NCBI GenBank assembly: GCA_004322275.1
Contig: SCTA01000013.1
Coordinates: 50,444-114,443, forward strand
Direction: 5' to 3'
DNA: 64,000 nucleotides
Source: a bacterium
GTDB lineage: Bacteria; Desulfobacterota; Deferrisomatia; Deferrisomatales; BM512
Position 1 is the first letter of the stretch, and each line of letters opens with the position of its first letter. This document shows positions 10,060-18,992 of this stretch, in pieces. The notes under the pieces were generated by a model, which was given only the letters and a program-made list of their open reading frames with translations, was not told the origin of the DNA and did not search any database. The position numbers were made by a program, and so were the translations under genes.

Positions 10060-10842
10060 TCAGGACTCCCGGGCGAGGCGGGCCAGATATTTTTCGATGC
10101 GCTTCGCGTTGGCGCCCACGTCGCTCTTCCCCACCCGCGAGACGGAGCGTACATCCACTTTGCTGCCGGGGCCGTTCGGCCTTATGCGTATGATGATGTC
10201 ATCCTTGAAGCCGAACCAGAGGGTTGTATCCGTGGCCTCGATGCGCCCCGAGGTCATGTCCGCCGAGACCACCTGCCAGCCGAGGCCGATGGCGGCGTTC
10301 AGAGCCTTGCGGAAAGCCTCCGAGGGCGGGTCGTCGAGGATTTTCGGAACTACGGAGGGGTATGCCTTCCTCTGCTGGGCGGCGATCTCCTCGCCCCCGT
10401 ACTCGGCAGTATTCGGCGCGCTTTGCCTTATGGGGAGAATGGCGTCGAAGCGGGGAGGGTCCTCCCAGTCGGTGGTTATGTCGTGGATGACGGGAACGCT
10501 CTTGGCCATGCGGTACCATTTAAACGGAATGCCAGCCGATACGAGGCCGATAAGGATGCCCAGAAGGGCCAGGGTGAAGAAAACCCCCTTGGCGGGAAAG
10601 GCTGAAACCAGTGAGAGCAGGATTCCGATAACCCCCAGCACCACCGCGGCGCGAAGGAATAAAAACCCCGTGCGAAAGTCCCAGAACCCCCACCTCGTCC
10701 CGAGCCCCGCCATAACGAGAGAAATTACTGCGAGCAGCGAGACCGCGAACCCGTAACCCGCCCATCCGGCGACCCTTATCTCCACTGCTTTTCTCCCGTT
10801 GCGTTCAAGTCCTGGGCAGCCCCGGACGATAACAAAAATCAT
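10060..10842 (-). CDS. DUF1499 membrane protein
   Basis: A protein of up to 260 residues with three hydrophobic helices in the first 120 residues, then a soluble DUF1499 domain that begins SVPVIHDITTDWEDPPRF and ends with FKDDIIIRIRPNGPGSKVDVRSVSRVGKSD. The function of DUF1499 is not known. The ATG at 10842 gives a hydrophilic 20-residue lead; a GTG about 19 codons in is an alternative start. It is the first gene of a three-gene - strand operon, 5 bp before the MerA-like flavoprotein, so it may serve in membrane redox chemistry. Confidence 0.8.
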   Translation of the reverse strand: MIFVIVRGCPGLERNGRKAVEIRVAGWAGYGFAVSLLAVISLVMAGLGTRWGFWDFRTGFLFLRAAVVLGVIGILLSLVSAFPAKGVFFTLALLGILIGLVSAGIPFKWYRMAKSVPVIHDITTDWEDPPRFDAILPIRQSAPNTAEYGGEEIAAQQRKAYPSVVPKILDDPPSEAFRKALNAAIGLGWQVVSADMTSGRIEATDTTLWFGFKDDIIIRIRPNGPGSKVDVRSVSRVGKSDVGANAKRIEKYLARLARES

Positions 10843-10941
10843 ACTGCGACGAAGGCCGATTGCAAGAATGCGGGGGCTTGCTTCGACCCGGCTCCCGTGA
10901 GAAAATCAGGGCCGCCGCAAACAGCCTTGAAGGAGAAGCCT

Positions 10942-11895
10942 ATGAAAATCAGATTTTACATAATGTGCCTTGTGCTGCTCGCCGGTATCGGCGGTCTCTT
11001 CGGTTGCAGCGTCAGTGCGACGGACAGTGGCGACGGAGGCGGAGGAGTGATCATCCCCGCCGGTTACGACGGTGCCACCACTCCCGCCGTTCTCACTCCG
11101 GCGAACGCCGAGACCCTTACGGACAACGTCGTTTCTTTCGATAATCCCGCCAGTTACATAGTTTTCAGGAACGCGGGCGGCGAGACCTCCGGCAGGGAAA
11201 ATCTGCGCGGCCTTGCGAAGGTAAGCAGCCTCGCCCGCGACGTCAGGTCTCTTGTCCGCACCGCCGGAGCAACGAAAATAATACCCGGCGAATTTTCCGG
11301 CAGCGCCTTCGTCACCTACACCGAGACCTACACCACCTATAACGCTACTGTGGAATTCACCAACTTCTCCGATTCCGCCGACGCCCCTCCCCTCTACGGA
11401 ACGGTCTACGTCTCGGAAACGTGGAGCGTTTCCGGCTCTACCACCAAGGGGACGGTCAACGCCACCTTCGCCGACAATTTCTGGGCCGGACCGGTCAAGG
11501 TCACCGGCTCCTTTCGGCTCGCCTACACCGAGAGCGCAAGCTACGTAAAAGACATGGTTACTATGAACCTTCTCTACGAAGACACCTCGCTCGGATACTC
11601 CCTCGCGTACAGCAACCTCGTCTTCACCGATGATACCGACTACGTAAACGAGCTGGCGACCCAGTCCCTGAACGGCAGAATCTACGACAGCGATTACGGC
11701 TACGTCGTCATCGACACCGCCGAGCCGGTCGTGATGGATACCGTTACCGGCTTTTATTACGACGGGGAAATTTTCATCGACGGAACCAGCGGCTCCTCCG
11801 TCTGGCTTCTCTTTACCGGCAACGACATCATCGCAAGGCTGGAGGCGGGAGACGACAACCTCTTCGACGACCTGCCCCCGTGGTACGCGAACTGA
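10942..11895 (+). CDS. predicted lipoprotein, unknown function
   Basis: The 317-residue protein starts with a lipoprotein signal peptide (MKIRFYIMCLVLLAG, lipobox LFGC, Cys22) followed by a Gly/Asp linker. The rest is rich in Thr, Tyr, Ser and Asp with alternating hydrophobic patterns (TYTETYTTYNATVEF), which suggests a beta-sheet fold exported to the outer membrane or periplasm. I recognise no family. AGGAGAAGCCT sits just upstream of the ATG. The gene stands alone and is followed by a clear terminator at 11917-11947. Confidence 0.8.
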   Translation: MKIRFYIMCLVLLAGIGGLFGCSVSATDSGDGGGGVIIPAGYDGATTPAVLTPANAETLTDNVVSFDNPASYIVFRNAGGETSGRENLRGLAKVSSLARDVRSLVRTAGATKIIPGEFSGSAFVTYTETYTTYNATVEFTNFSDSADAPPLYGTVYVSETWSVSGSTTKGTVNATFADNFWAGPVKVTGSFRLAYTESASYVKDMVTMNLLYEDTSLGYSLAYSNLVFTDDTDYVNELATQSLNGRIYDSDYGYVVIDTAEPVVMDTVTGFYYDGEIFIDGTSGSSVWLLFTGNDIIARLEAGDDNLFDDLPPWYAN

Positions 11896-11916
11896 GATAG
11901 CCAAACCTTTGAAACT

Positions 11917-11947
11917 GAAAATGCCCGCGAAAGCGGGCATTTTTATT
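11917..11947. terminator. bidirectional Rho-independent terminator
   Basis: A perfect 8-bp stem (ATGCCCGC/GCGGGCAT) with a GAAA tetraloop at 11921-11940 is flanked by an A-run on the left and TTTTTATT on the right. It can stop transcription of the lipoprotein gene on + and of the convergent methyltransferase gene on -. Confidence 0.85.
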
Positions 11948-11969
11948 GGCAGACGTGTAAAAAACCTCA

Positions 11970-12959
11970 TCAACCTCTGGTGAAAGCCCCGAAGTGGCGG
12001 GACTGGCCGCCGATGAGGGTGAAGTGGGGGGCGAAGCGGGATTCGGTCAGGATTCTGGCGGTGTTTCCGCCGATGCGAAGCGCCTTTCCGGTCTCGAAGA
12101 GGTTCTCTTCGTCGAGGGCGAAGCGGTTCGGGAAGCCCTCCACCGTGCCCTTGTAGATTGCGGCCTGCCCGTAGTCCTCCTCCCCCTCTTCGAGGGAGCG
12201 GATGCGGAAGAGGCGGAAGGTGACGGCGCGGAAAGTCGCCCCGGAGAGCTTTTCGCAAAGAGAGGTGTCGGTGATTTCAAGGGGGAGGCTCACCACTATG
12301 CGCGGGTCGCGAAAACCCGCCGAGCGCACCAACCGGAGGAAATCTCCGAGGTAGACGGCCCCGCCGAGCTCTTCGCGCTTTAGCTCCTCGTCGCTCTCGA
12401 CCTCTTTGGGTAGCCTCCGGTCGCAGTACACGTCGGAGAACTGGAACTCTCCGCCGCTCTTCAGCACCCGGAAGACCTCCCGAAGAACTTTTAGCTTGTC
12501 GCTCACGTGACCGAGCGCCCGGTTAGAGATTACCACGTCGAAATCCTCGTCGTAGAGACCGGCGTCGGCCAGGGAGTCTATGCTGCCCTGACGGAAGGCG
12601 ACGTTGGGCTCAATAAATCCGAAATTCTCCATTATGGTGTTTATGGCCTTGCGGGCGACGGCGAGGGCGGCCTGCTCGGTATCGAGCCCCATGACGTACC
12701 CCTTCGGACCGGCGAGGGCGGCGCACAAAAAAACGTCGCGCCCGGTTCCGCACCCCAGATCCAGTATCCGCGAACCCCCGATAGCCTCCGGAATAGGGCT
12801 CCCGCAGCCCGAGAACCTTCCGGTCACCTCCGGGGTTATCCTTTCGAGTATCCCCGAGAGCCTCTCGCGGGAAACCTCGCAGATATCCTCCGCCACGGCG
12901 GCGGGACGAAAGGCCCTGCCGAAAGAGGTTCTGATAATGTCGATGGGTTTGTCCGTCAT
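11970..12959 (-). CDS. ArsM-like SAM-dependent methyltransferase lacking two key cysteines
   Basis: The 329-residue protein has the ArsM architecture: N-terminal RFSGCGSPIPEAIGG, SAM motif ILDLGCGTGRDVFL, LREVFRVLKSGGEFQFSDVY, and the ArsM-type C-terminal part (LGGAVYLGDFLRLVRSAGF, TFRLFRI, EDYGQAAIYKG). From memory of the family, three Cys bind As(III) (Cys72, 174 and 224 in the Cyanidioschyzon enzyme). Here only the first is kept (Cys52); the others align with Glu197 and Val246. No ars operon surrounds it. Arsenite methylation is therefore doubtful, and the substrate may differ. The downstream terminator is shared with the lipoprotein gene. Confidence 0.82.
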   Translation of the reverse strand: MTDKPIDIIRTSFGRAFRPAAVAEDICEVSRERLSGILERITPEVTGRFSGCGSPIPEAIGGSRILDLGCGTGRDVFLCAALAGPKGYVMGLDTEQAALAVARKAINTIMENFGFIEPNVAFRQGSIDSLADAGLYDEDFDVVISNRALGHVSDKLKVLREVFRVLKSGGEFQFSDVYCDRRLPKEVESDEELKREELGGAVYLGDFLRLVRSAGFRDPRIVVSLPLEITDTSLCEKLSGATFRAVTFRLFRIRSLEEGEEDYGQAAIYKGTVEGFPNRFALDEENLFETGKALRIGGNTARILTESRFAPHFTLIGGQSRHFGAFTRG

Positions 12960-13083
12960 GGCTTCACCTTTTTCGACCGAAATAGTGTAAAACTACCTTG
13001 CGCGCCATGAGCCCGTGGCGATTTGCGCGCTCGCCGAGCGATGAACGAGCGTTTTGGCGCAAAGGGGGCGCGCCTTTTCTTCC

Positions 13084-13117
13084 CACCGCTTCTTTTGGGC
13101 GGTCAAAAGAAGCGGTG
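13084..13117. repeat. 14-bp perfect inverted repeat
   Basis: The arms CACCGCTTCTTTTG and CAAAAGAAGCGGTG (13084-13097 and 13104-13117) are separated by 6 bp. The stem lies in the 290-bp gap between the ArsM-like gene and miaB, and there is no T-run after it on either strand. It may be a repetitive intergenic palindrome rather than a terminator. Confidence 0.75.
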
Positions 13118-13150
13118 CCGGGCGCGGGCGGGTAGCCCGCAAGCTGTAGA

Positions 13151-13252
13151 CAGATGGGCTAAAGCCCATCCTACCTTCTCAAAGGTGGCCAGGGGCGCGG
13201 GGCAAAGCCACGCAAACTATAGATTGGTGGGCCGAGCCCACCCTACCTTCTA
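13151..13252. repeat. two copies of a short palindromic intergenic repeat
   Basis: GATGGGCT-AA-AGCCCATC (13153-13170) and GGTGGGC-CGA-GCCCACC (13226-13242) are each followed directly by CCTACCTTCT or CTACCTTCTA. The second copy runs into the miaB stop codon at 13250-13252. These look like small REP-type elements, which are frequent in proteobacterial intergenic DNA. Nothing coding is seen in the gap. Confidence 0.7.
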
Positions 13253-14572
13253 CGCCAACTCCCCCGTCATCGAATTAATCCACGACCTTGTAACCCTAAC
13301 AAGAACTTCTCTGCCCGCAAGCGCCTCCGGCCCCTCGAAATTCACGATCCGGTTGTGCGGGGTGCGCCCGGTGAGCTGCCCCTCGCCCGCCTTTGAGCGC
13401 CCCTCAACCAGCACCTCAAAGGTTCCCCCGACGCACTCGCGGTTCTTGAGTATGGTGTGCTCCTGCTGGAGAGCTTGGAGCACGGCGAGGCGCTCTTCCT
13501 TTATCGCTTCGGGGATGGTGTCGGCCATGTCGAAGGCCTTGGTTCCCTTGCGCGGGGAGAATTTAAAGCTGAAAAGGCCGTCGAAGACCACTTTTCGCAT
13601 GATATCGAGGGTCGCCTGAAAATCCTCGACGCTCTCGCCGGGGAAACCGACGATGAGGTCGGTGGTTATCGCTATGTCGGGCCTCGCAGCTCTCAGCTTT
13701 TCTATGAGCCCGAGGTAGTGGCCGGAGGTGTAGCGCCTGTTCATCGCTTTTAGCACCTCGTCGGAGCCGGACTGGAGCGGGAGATGTATGTGAGGCATCG
13801 CCTTTTTCTCCTCGGCGAAGATGGCGATGAGGTCGTCGGTGAGGTCCTTGGGGTGGCTGGTGGTGAAACGTAGCCGTTTTATCCCTTCGACCGCCGAGAC
13901 GCGCCTTATAAGCTCCGCGAAGTCGGCCCCGTCTCCACCTTTGAGTCCGTAGGAGTTGACGTTCTGCCCCAGGAGCGTTATCTCGCGGACGCCGGACGCG
14001 GCGAGCCTTTCGGCCTCGGCCACTATCCCGGCGCTGGAGCGGGAAAGCTCCCTGCCCCGCACGAAGGGGACTATGCAGTAGGAGCAGTAGTTGTCGCACC
14101 CCTGCATGACGGTGATGAAAGCCTTGAGCCCCTCGCCTTTAGTGTGGACATAGAGTTTTTCCATCGAAGCCGCGTCGGCCTGCATCCCGATCCATACAGG
14201 CTTTTTCTTGCGTTCCCTCACCTTTTGCACCATCTCGGGTATCTGGTGCATGGTCTGAGTGCCGAAAACGAAATCGACGAAGGGGACACGGGTGAAGACC
14301 TTTTGCCCCTCGGACTGAGCCATGCAGCCGCCGACGCCGATGATGAGGTCCGGGCGTTCTTTTTTGAGGAGCCGCCAGCGCCCTATCTGCGAGTAGGCTT
14401 TCTGCTCCGCCTTCTCGCGGATGGCGCAGGTGTTCACCAGTATTACTCCGGCGTCGGAGGGTCCCTCGGCCCGGACGAACCCCGCGCCCTCCATCATGGA
14501 GGCTATCGCGGCGCTGTCGTGGTCGTTCATCTGACAGCCGAAGGTCTGAATATAGAAGGTCCGTCTCTCCAT
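13250..14572 (-). CDS. miaB: tRNA-2-methylthio-N6-isopentenyladenosine synthase (MiaB)
   Basis: The 440-residue radical-SAM methylthiotransferase modifies A37 of tRNAs that read UNN codons. The N-terminal UPF0004 domain starts FYIQTFGCQMNDHDS, with further cluster-ligating Cys in NTCAIREKA and GVGGCMAQ. The radical-SAM motif is GCDNYCSYCIVPFVRG (CxxxCxxC), and the C-terminal TRAM region ends LVEGRSKAGEGQLTGRT, typical of MiaB rather than MtaB or RimO. Length is normal. It lies 20 bp downstream of dnaE on the same strand. Confidence 0.96.
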   Translation of the reverse strand: MERRTFYIQTFGCQMNDHDSAAIASMMEGAGFVRAEGPSDAGVILVNTCAIREKAEQKAYSQIGRWRLLKKERPDLIIGVGGCMAQSEGQKVFTRVPFVDFVFGTQTMHQIPEMVQKVRERKKKPVWIGMQADAASMEKLYVHTKGEGLKAFITVMQGCDNYCSYCIVPFVRGRELSRSSAGIVAEAERLAASGVREITLLGQNVNSYGLKGGDGADFAELIRRVSAVEGIKRLRFTTSHPKDLTDDLIAIFAEEKKAMPHIHLPLQSGSDEVLKAMNRRYTSGHYLGLIEKLRAARPDIAITTDLIVGFPGESVEDFQATLDIMRKVVFDGLFSFKFSPRKGTKAFDMADTIPEAIKEERLAVLQALQQEHTILKNRECVGGTFEVLVEGRSKAGEGQLTGRTPHNRIVNFEGPEALAGREVLVRVTRSWINSMTGELA

Positions 14573-14592
14573 AGAGTTTTCTTTTACCGCGC

Positions 14593-17500
14593 CTATTTGA
14601 AGGAGACCACGTCGGCCCCGAAAAGGTTCTTGAGCGATTTTTTGAAGTGCATCGAGGGCGCGACGCTTAGGTTTTTGGGGAGCCTGAGCGCCACCAGGGC
14701 CTTACCGGGGAACTCCACGTCCACGAAGACGGGGCAGTCGCCCTTGAATTCGCCGGAGACGATCACCCGGTGGAGCGCCTCGATGTCAGCCTCGGAGTGC
14801 ATCCCGGCGTTCATGCGTATGCGCACCTCGCGTGTCATTTCCGCCGTCGCGTCGCTTAGCGGGACTATCTTGTCGGCTATAACCTTCACCGAATCCTCGG
14901 ATTTTTCCAGTTTGCCCCGGATGATTACCGGCGCGTCGGAGCGAAGGAGCGTTGCGCACGCCTCGAAGGTCTTGGGGAAGACCACCAGCTCGATGGCGCC
15001 CTCCATGTCCTCCAGGGTGGCAATCGCCATCCTGTTTCCCGTCTTGGTGACCTTTTCTTTCAGCGACGAGATAGCGCCGCCGACCGTGACCTGGCTCTGA
15101 TCCGCGCCCGCCTCCGCAACCGCCGCGATGGTGCCGTCGGTGTACAGCTCCAGCAGGTCGCTCCACTCGCGAAGAGGATGGCCCGAGACGTAAAAGCCGA
15201 GCAGCTCCTTTTCGGCGCGCAGCTTGTCCGCCGCCGAGAGATCGGGGATGTCGGGCAGGTGGTCGGTCTTGTCCGGCTCCGCCCCGCTCGCAGGGGTCGT
15301 GGAAAGTATACCGAAGAAATTGGTCTGGCCGCGCGCCCTGTCGCGCTGAAGGGCGGCGGAGCGCTCCATCGCCATGTCGAGATAGGCCAGGTACTGTGAA
15401 CGGAGGCCGCCGAGGGAATCGAAAGCGCCGCAGTGGATAAGGCTCTCGATAACCTTCCTGTTGGTCCGCCGAAGGTCCACCCTCTCGCAAAAATCCATCA
15501 GTCCCAGGAAGGGGCCGTCCTTGCGGCGCGCTTCGAGCACCGCCTCTATCGCTCCCTCGCCGGCGTTTTTCACCGCCGCGAGGCCGAAGCGTATCTTGTC
15601 TCCCGCCACGTCGAAGAAGAGGCCGGATTCGTTCACGTCGGGGGGAAGGACGTTTATCCCCATCTCCCTGCACTCGACCAAGTCTTTTACTATCTTGTCG
15701 GAGTGGGCGCGGTCGTTGGTGAGCAGGGAGGCCATGAACTCGACGGGATAATGGGCCTTGAGCCACGCCGTCTGGCAGGTTATCACCGCGTAGGCGGCGG
15801 AGTGCGACTTGTTGAAGCCGTAGTTGGCGAACTCCGCCATCAGGTCGAAGATTCTCTTCGCCTTCTCCTCGGGAATTTTGTTCTCCCTCGCGCCGCTGAG
15901 AAAACGCTCCTTTTGCTTCTCCATTTCCTCGGCGATCTTCTTGCCCATCGCGCGCCGCAGAAGATCGGCCTCGCCGAGGGTGTAGTTCGCGAGGACCTGG
16001 GCCACCTTCATGACCTGTTCCTGATAGAGGATGATGCCGTAGGAGTCTTTCAGTATCGGTTCGAGCTCGGGCACCTCGTAGACGGTGGGAATCTCGCCGT
16101 GCTTTCGCTTGATGAAATCCTCCACCATCCCCGAGCCGAGAGGACCGGGACGGTAGAGGGCGACGAGGGCGATTATGTCCTCGAAGACCGAAGGGCGAAG
16201 GTTGATCATCAGCTCCTTCATGCCGGAGGATTCAAGCTGGAAGACGCCGGTGGTCTGCCCCTTGCAGAGAAGCTCGAAAACCTTCTGGTCCTCCAGCGGA
16301 ATCTTGTCGATGTCTATCTTGCCGCCCTCTGGGAGGCGGCGGTTGATCATGTCTACCGCGCCCTGTATGACGGTGAGGGTCTTCAGGCCGAGAAAGTCGA
16401 ACTTGATCAGCCCTATCGTCTCCACCGCCTTCATGGCGAACTGGGTGACGGTTTCACCCTCTTTTCCGTTGTAGACCGGGAGGTAATCGACGAGGGGGCG
16501 GTTGGAGATGACGACTCCCGCCGCGTGGGTTGAGGCGTGGCGGTTGAGCCCTTCGAGCCGCAGGGAGTGGGTCATGAGCTCCGCGACCCTCGCGTCAGCC
16601 TCCATCATCTCCCGGATCCTCGGCTCTTCCTTCACCGCCTCTTCGAGGGTGATGCCGAGCCTGTCGGGAACGAGCTTGGCGATCTTGTCCACCTCTGCGA
16701 GCGGGATGTCTAGCGCCCTTCCCACGTCGCGTATGACCGCGCGGGCGAGCATCTTTCCGAAGGTGGTTATCTGCGCCACCTGATCTACGCCGTAGCGCTC
16801 GGTGACGTACTCGATCACCCGCTGGCGGTTCTCGAAGCAGAAGTCTACGTCTATATCAGGGAGGGATATGCGTTCGGGGTTCAGGAACCTCTCGAAGAGA
16901 AGGTCATACGGAATCGGGTCAATGTTGGTTATCCGAAGAGCCCAGGCGACGAGGCTTCCCGCCGCCGAGCCGCGCCCCGGCCCCACCGGCACGGAGTTGT
17001 TCTTCGCCCAGTTGATGAAATCCTGAACTATGAGGAAGTAGCCGGGAAATTTCATCTCCCGGATGACTTTAAGCTCTATCTCCAGCCTCTCGCGGTAGCG
17101 CTCCCCGGTGGCTTTTTGGGTCTCTTCCGAGTCGAAGCTCATCTCGGAGAGGCGCTTTTCGAGCCCTTCCCTCGCGAGCCTGTCGAGGGTGTCGTCGAGG
17201 CTCTCCTCGCGGTCCTGCTTGTACTTCGGGAAGTGCGTGGTCTTGAAATCCAGTTCGAGATTGCACCTGTCGGCGATTACCATCGTGTTCGCAATCGCCT
17301 CGGGGCAGTAGGAGAAGAGTTCCGCCATCTCCTCGGGGCTGCGCAGGTAGAAAGCGTCGGTCTCCATCCTCATCCGGTTTTCCGCGGAGAGGGTCTTCCC
17401 CGTCTGGATGCACATCAGCACTTCGTGGCTGAGCGCGTCCTTCTGTTCGAGGTAGTGGCAGTCGTTGGTGGCGACGAGCGGAACCGATATCTCTTTGCTC

Positions 17501-18108
17501 AGGACCATCAGCGCTTCGTTGACCTTCCGCTGCTCGGGGAGGCCGTTTTCCATCATCTCCAGATAGTAATTCCCCTCGCCGAAGATCTTCAGATGCTCTT
17601 TGGCTATCTCTTTCGCCTTTTCCATCCTCCCCTTGCGGATGTTAAAGGGGACTTCGCCCTGGAGACACGCCGAAAGCGCGATAAGCCCCTCCGAATGGGC
17701 GGCCAGAAGCTCTCTGTCCATGCGGGGCTTGTAGTAGAAGCCGTGGCGGTTGGCGGCGCTCACGAGACGGCAGAGGTTCCGGTACCCCTTCTCGTTTCTG
17801 GCCAACAGAATTAAATGATAATAGTGCTCGCCGTCGGGGCCGGGGGAGCGGTCGCGCATGTTTCCCGGCGCGATGTACGCCTCGCAGCCGATAATCGGCT
17901 TTATCCCCGCCTTCAGGGCGTCCTTGTAGAAATCCACCGTGCCGAACATAGCGCCGTGGTCGGTCATGGCGAGCGAGGGGAAGCGGAACTCCTTCGCCTT
18001 TTTGAAAAGGTCCGAAAGGCGTATCGCACCGTCCAGCAGGCTGTATTCCGTGTGGAGGTGAAGATGGGTAAAGGAAGCGTGGGATCTGTCAGACATATCA
18101 TCGCTCAT
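14593..18108 (-). CDS. dnaE: DNA polymerase III alpha subunit
   Basis: The 1171-residue replicative polymerase has an N-terminal PHP domain (HLHLHTEYSLLDG and MTDHGAMFG), the palm region with catalytic Asp residues in ISLPDIDVDFCFENR, and GPGRGSAAGSLVAW. The helix-hairpin-helix region follows (YGFNKSHSAAYAVITCQTAWLK), then a C-terminal OB domain. Size and order match the DnaE1 group. The ATG at 18108 overlaps the yicC stop by 4 bp; a second Met is four codons on. This is the only polymerase in the window, with no sign of a second dnaE or imuB. Confidence 0.97.
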   Translation of the reverse strand: MSDDMSDRSHASFTHLHLHTEYSLLDGAIRLSDLFKKAKEFRFPSLAMTDHGAMFGTVDFYKDALKAGIKPIIGCEAYIAPGNMRDRSPGPDGEHYYHLILLARNEKGYRNLCRLVSAANRHGFYYKPRMDRELLAAHSEGLIALSACLQGEVPFNIRKGRMEKAKEIAKEHLKIFGEGNYYLEMMENGLPEQRKVNEALMVLSKEISVPLVATNDCHYLEQKDALSHEVLMCIQTGKTLSAENRMRMETDAFYLRSPEEMAELFSYCPEAIANTMVIADRCNLELDFKTTHFPKYKQDREESLDDTLDRLAREGLEKRLSEMSFDSEETQKATGERYRERLEIELKVIREMKFPGYFLIVQDFINWAKNNSVPVGPGRGSAAGSLVAWALRITNIDPIPYDLLFERFLNPERISLPDIDVDFCFENRQRVIEYVTERYGVDQVAQITTFGKMLARAVIRDVGRALDIPLAEVDKIAKLVPDRLGITLEEAVKEEPRIREMMEADARVAELMTHSLRLEGLNRHASTHAAGVVISNRPLVDYLPVYNGKEGETVTQFAMKAVETIGLIKFDFLGLKTLTVIQGAVDMINRRLPEGGKIDIDKIPLEDQKVFELLCKGQTTGVFQLESSGMKELMINLRPSVFEDIIALVALYRPGPLGSGMVEDFIKRKHGEIPTVYEVPELEPILKDSYGIILYQEQVMKVAQVLANYTLGEADLLRRAMGKKIAEEMEKQKERFLSGARENKIPEEKAKRIFDLMAEFANYGFNKSHSAAYAVITCQTAWLKAHYPVEFMASLLTNDRAHSDKIVKDLVECREMGINVLPPDVNESGLFFDVAGDKIRFGLAAVKNAGEGAIEAVLEARRKDGPFLGLMDFCERVDLRRTNRKVIESLIHCGAFDSLGGLRSQYLAYLDMAMERSAALQRDRARGQTNFFGILSTTPASGAEPDKTDHLPDIPDLSAADKLRAEKELLGFYVSGHPLREWSDLLELYTDGTIAAVAEAGADQSQVTVGGAISSLKEKVTKTGNRMAIATLEDMEGAIELVVFPKTFEACATLLRSDAPVIIRGKLEKSEDSVKVIADKIVPLSDATAEMTREVRIRMNAGMHSEADIEALHRVIVSGEFKGDCPVFVDVEFPGKALVALRLPKNLSVAPSMHFKKSLKNLFGADVVSFK

Positions 18109-18992
18109 TCTATGTTCTGGACCTGCTCGCGGATTCTTTCCAGCTCGGATTTCATTTCGACCACTATCGCGGAGGAATCGGCGTCGGGAGTCTTGGAGCC
18201 GATGGTGTTGACCTCGCGGTTCATCTCCTGAATGAGGAAATCTATCTTCCTGCCGACCGCGCCCTCCAGCGAGAGCATTTCGAGGAACTTTTCGATGTGG
18301 CTCCGAAGCCTCACCAGCTCCTCGTTCACGTCCACCCTGTCGGCGAAGAGGGCTATCTCCACGGCGAGGCGCTCGGCGACCGTGGCGTCGAAGATCACCT
18401 CGGGGACAAGCTCCCCTATCCTCTTTTCCAGCCGGAGCTTCTGCTCCGCGACGATGGAAGACCTTCGCCCCTCGATTTTCCCCATAAGCTCCGTCATTAC
18501 CGCGAGCTTCCCCTTGAGGTCGCGCAGAAGGTCGTCTCCCTCGCGCCTCCGGAGGGCGTCCAGGTCAAGAAGCGCCTTCTCGAAAACCGGCTTCGCACCC
18601 TCCCAAAGCTCTTCCGGGTCGGCGGAAGGCTCCGCCTGCGTGTAGAGCGCGGGAATGGAGAGGAGATGGGCTATCTCTATGTCGCCGCCGATGGAAAGCT
18701 CCTTGCGGACCTTCTTCAGGTCCTCGAAGAGGGCCTTTGCGGTTTCGATATTGATGGAGGGGAGCGCGCCGCCGCTGCCGCGCCTGTCCCAGGAGGCGAA
18801 GACGCTCACCTGCCCGCGCGAAAGGTGGGCCTTGGCGAGGGTCTGCACGTTCATTTCAAGGATGGAGAGGTTCTGCGGGAGCTTCGCCGTGAAATTGAAA
18901 TAGCGGTGGTTGACCGTCTTTATCTCGACGATCAGCTTTCTTCCCGCGACGACGGATTCCGCCGTCCCGTAACCGGTCATTGACCGCAACAT
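18105..18992 (-). CDS. yicC: YicC/YloC-family endoribonuclease-like protein
   Basis: A 295-residue protein of the YicC family: the start MLRSMTGYGTAE, the N-terminal EIKTVNHRYF motif and the C-terminal DUF1732 with EVNTIGSKTPDADSS are diagnostic. E. coli YicC is reported to take part in RNA turnover; I extend this by family only. Upstream it abuts the DUF4416 gene (ATG next to its stop) and downstream it overlaps dnaE by 4 bp, so it is in the middle of a coupled operon. Confidence 0.93.
   Translation of the reverse strand: MLRSMTGYGTAESVVAGRKLIVEIKTVNHRYFNFTAKLPQNLSILEMNVQTLAKAHLSRGQVSVFASWDRRGSGGALPSINIETAKALFEDLKKVRKELSIGGDIEIAHLLSIPALYTQAEPSADPEELWEGAKPVFEKALLDLDALRRREGDDLLRDLKGKLAVMTELMGKIEGRRSSIVAEQKLRLEKRIGELVPEVIFDATVAERLAVEIALFADRVDVNEELVRLRSHIEKFLEMLSLEGAVGRKIDFLIQEMNREVNTIGSKTPDADSSAIVVEMKSELERIREQVQNIE

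Noticed and set aside
13023..13250. Open frame on + across the miaB 3' region
   Set aside because: It is formed by palindromic intergenic repeats and antisense miaB; the product is Arg/Ala-rich with no family match and no ribosome-binding site.
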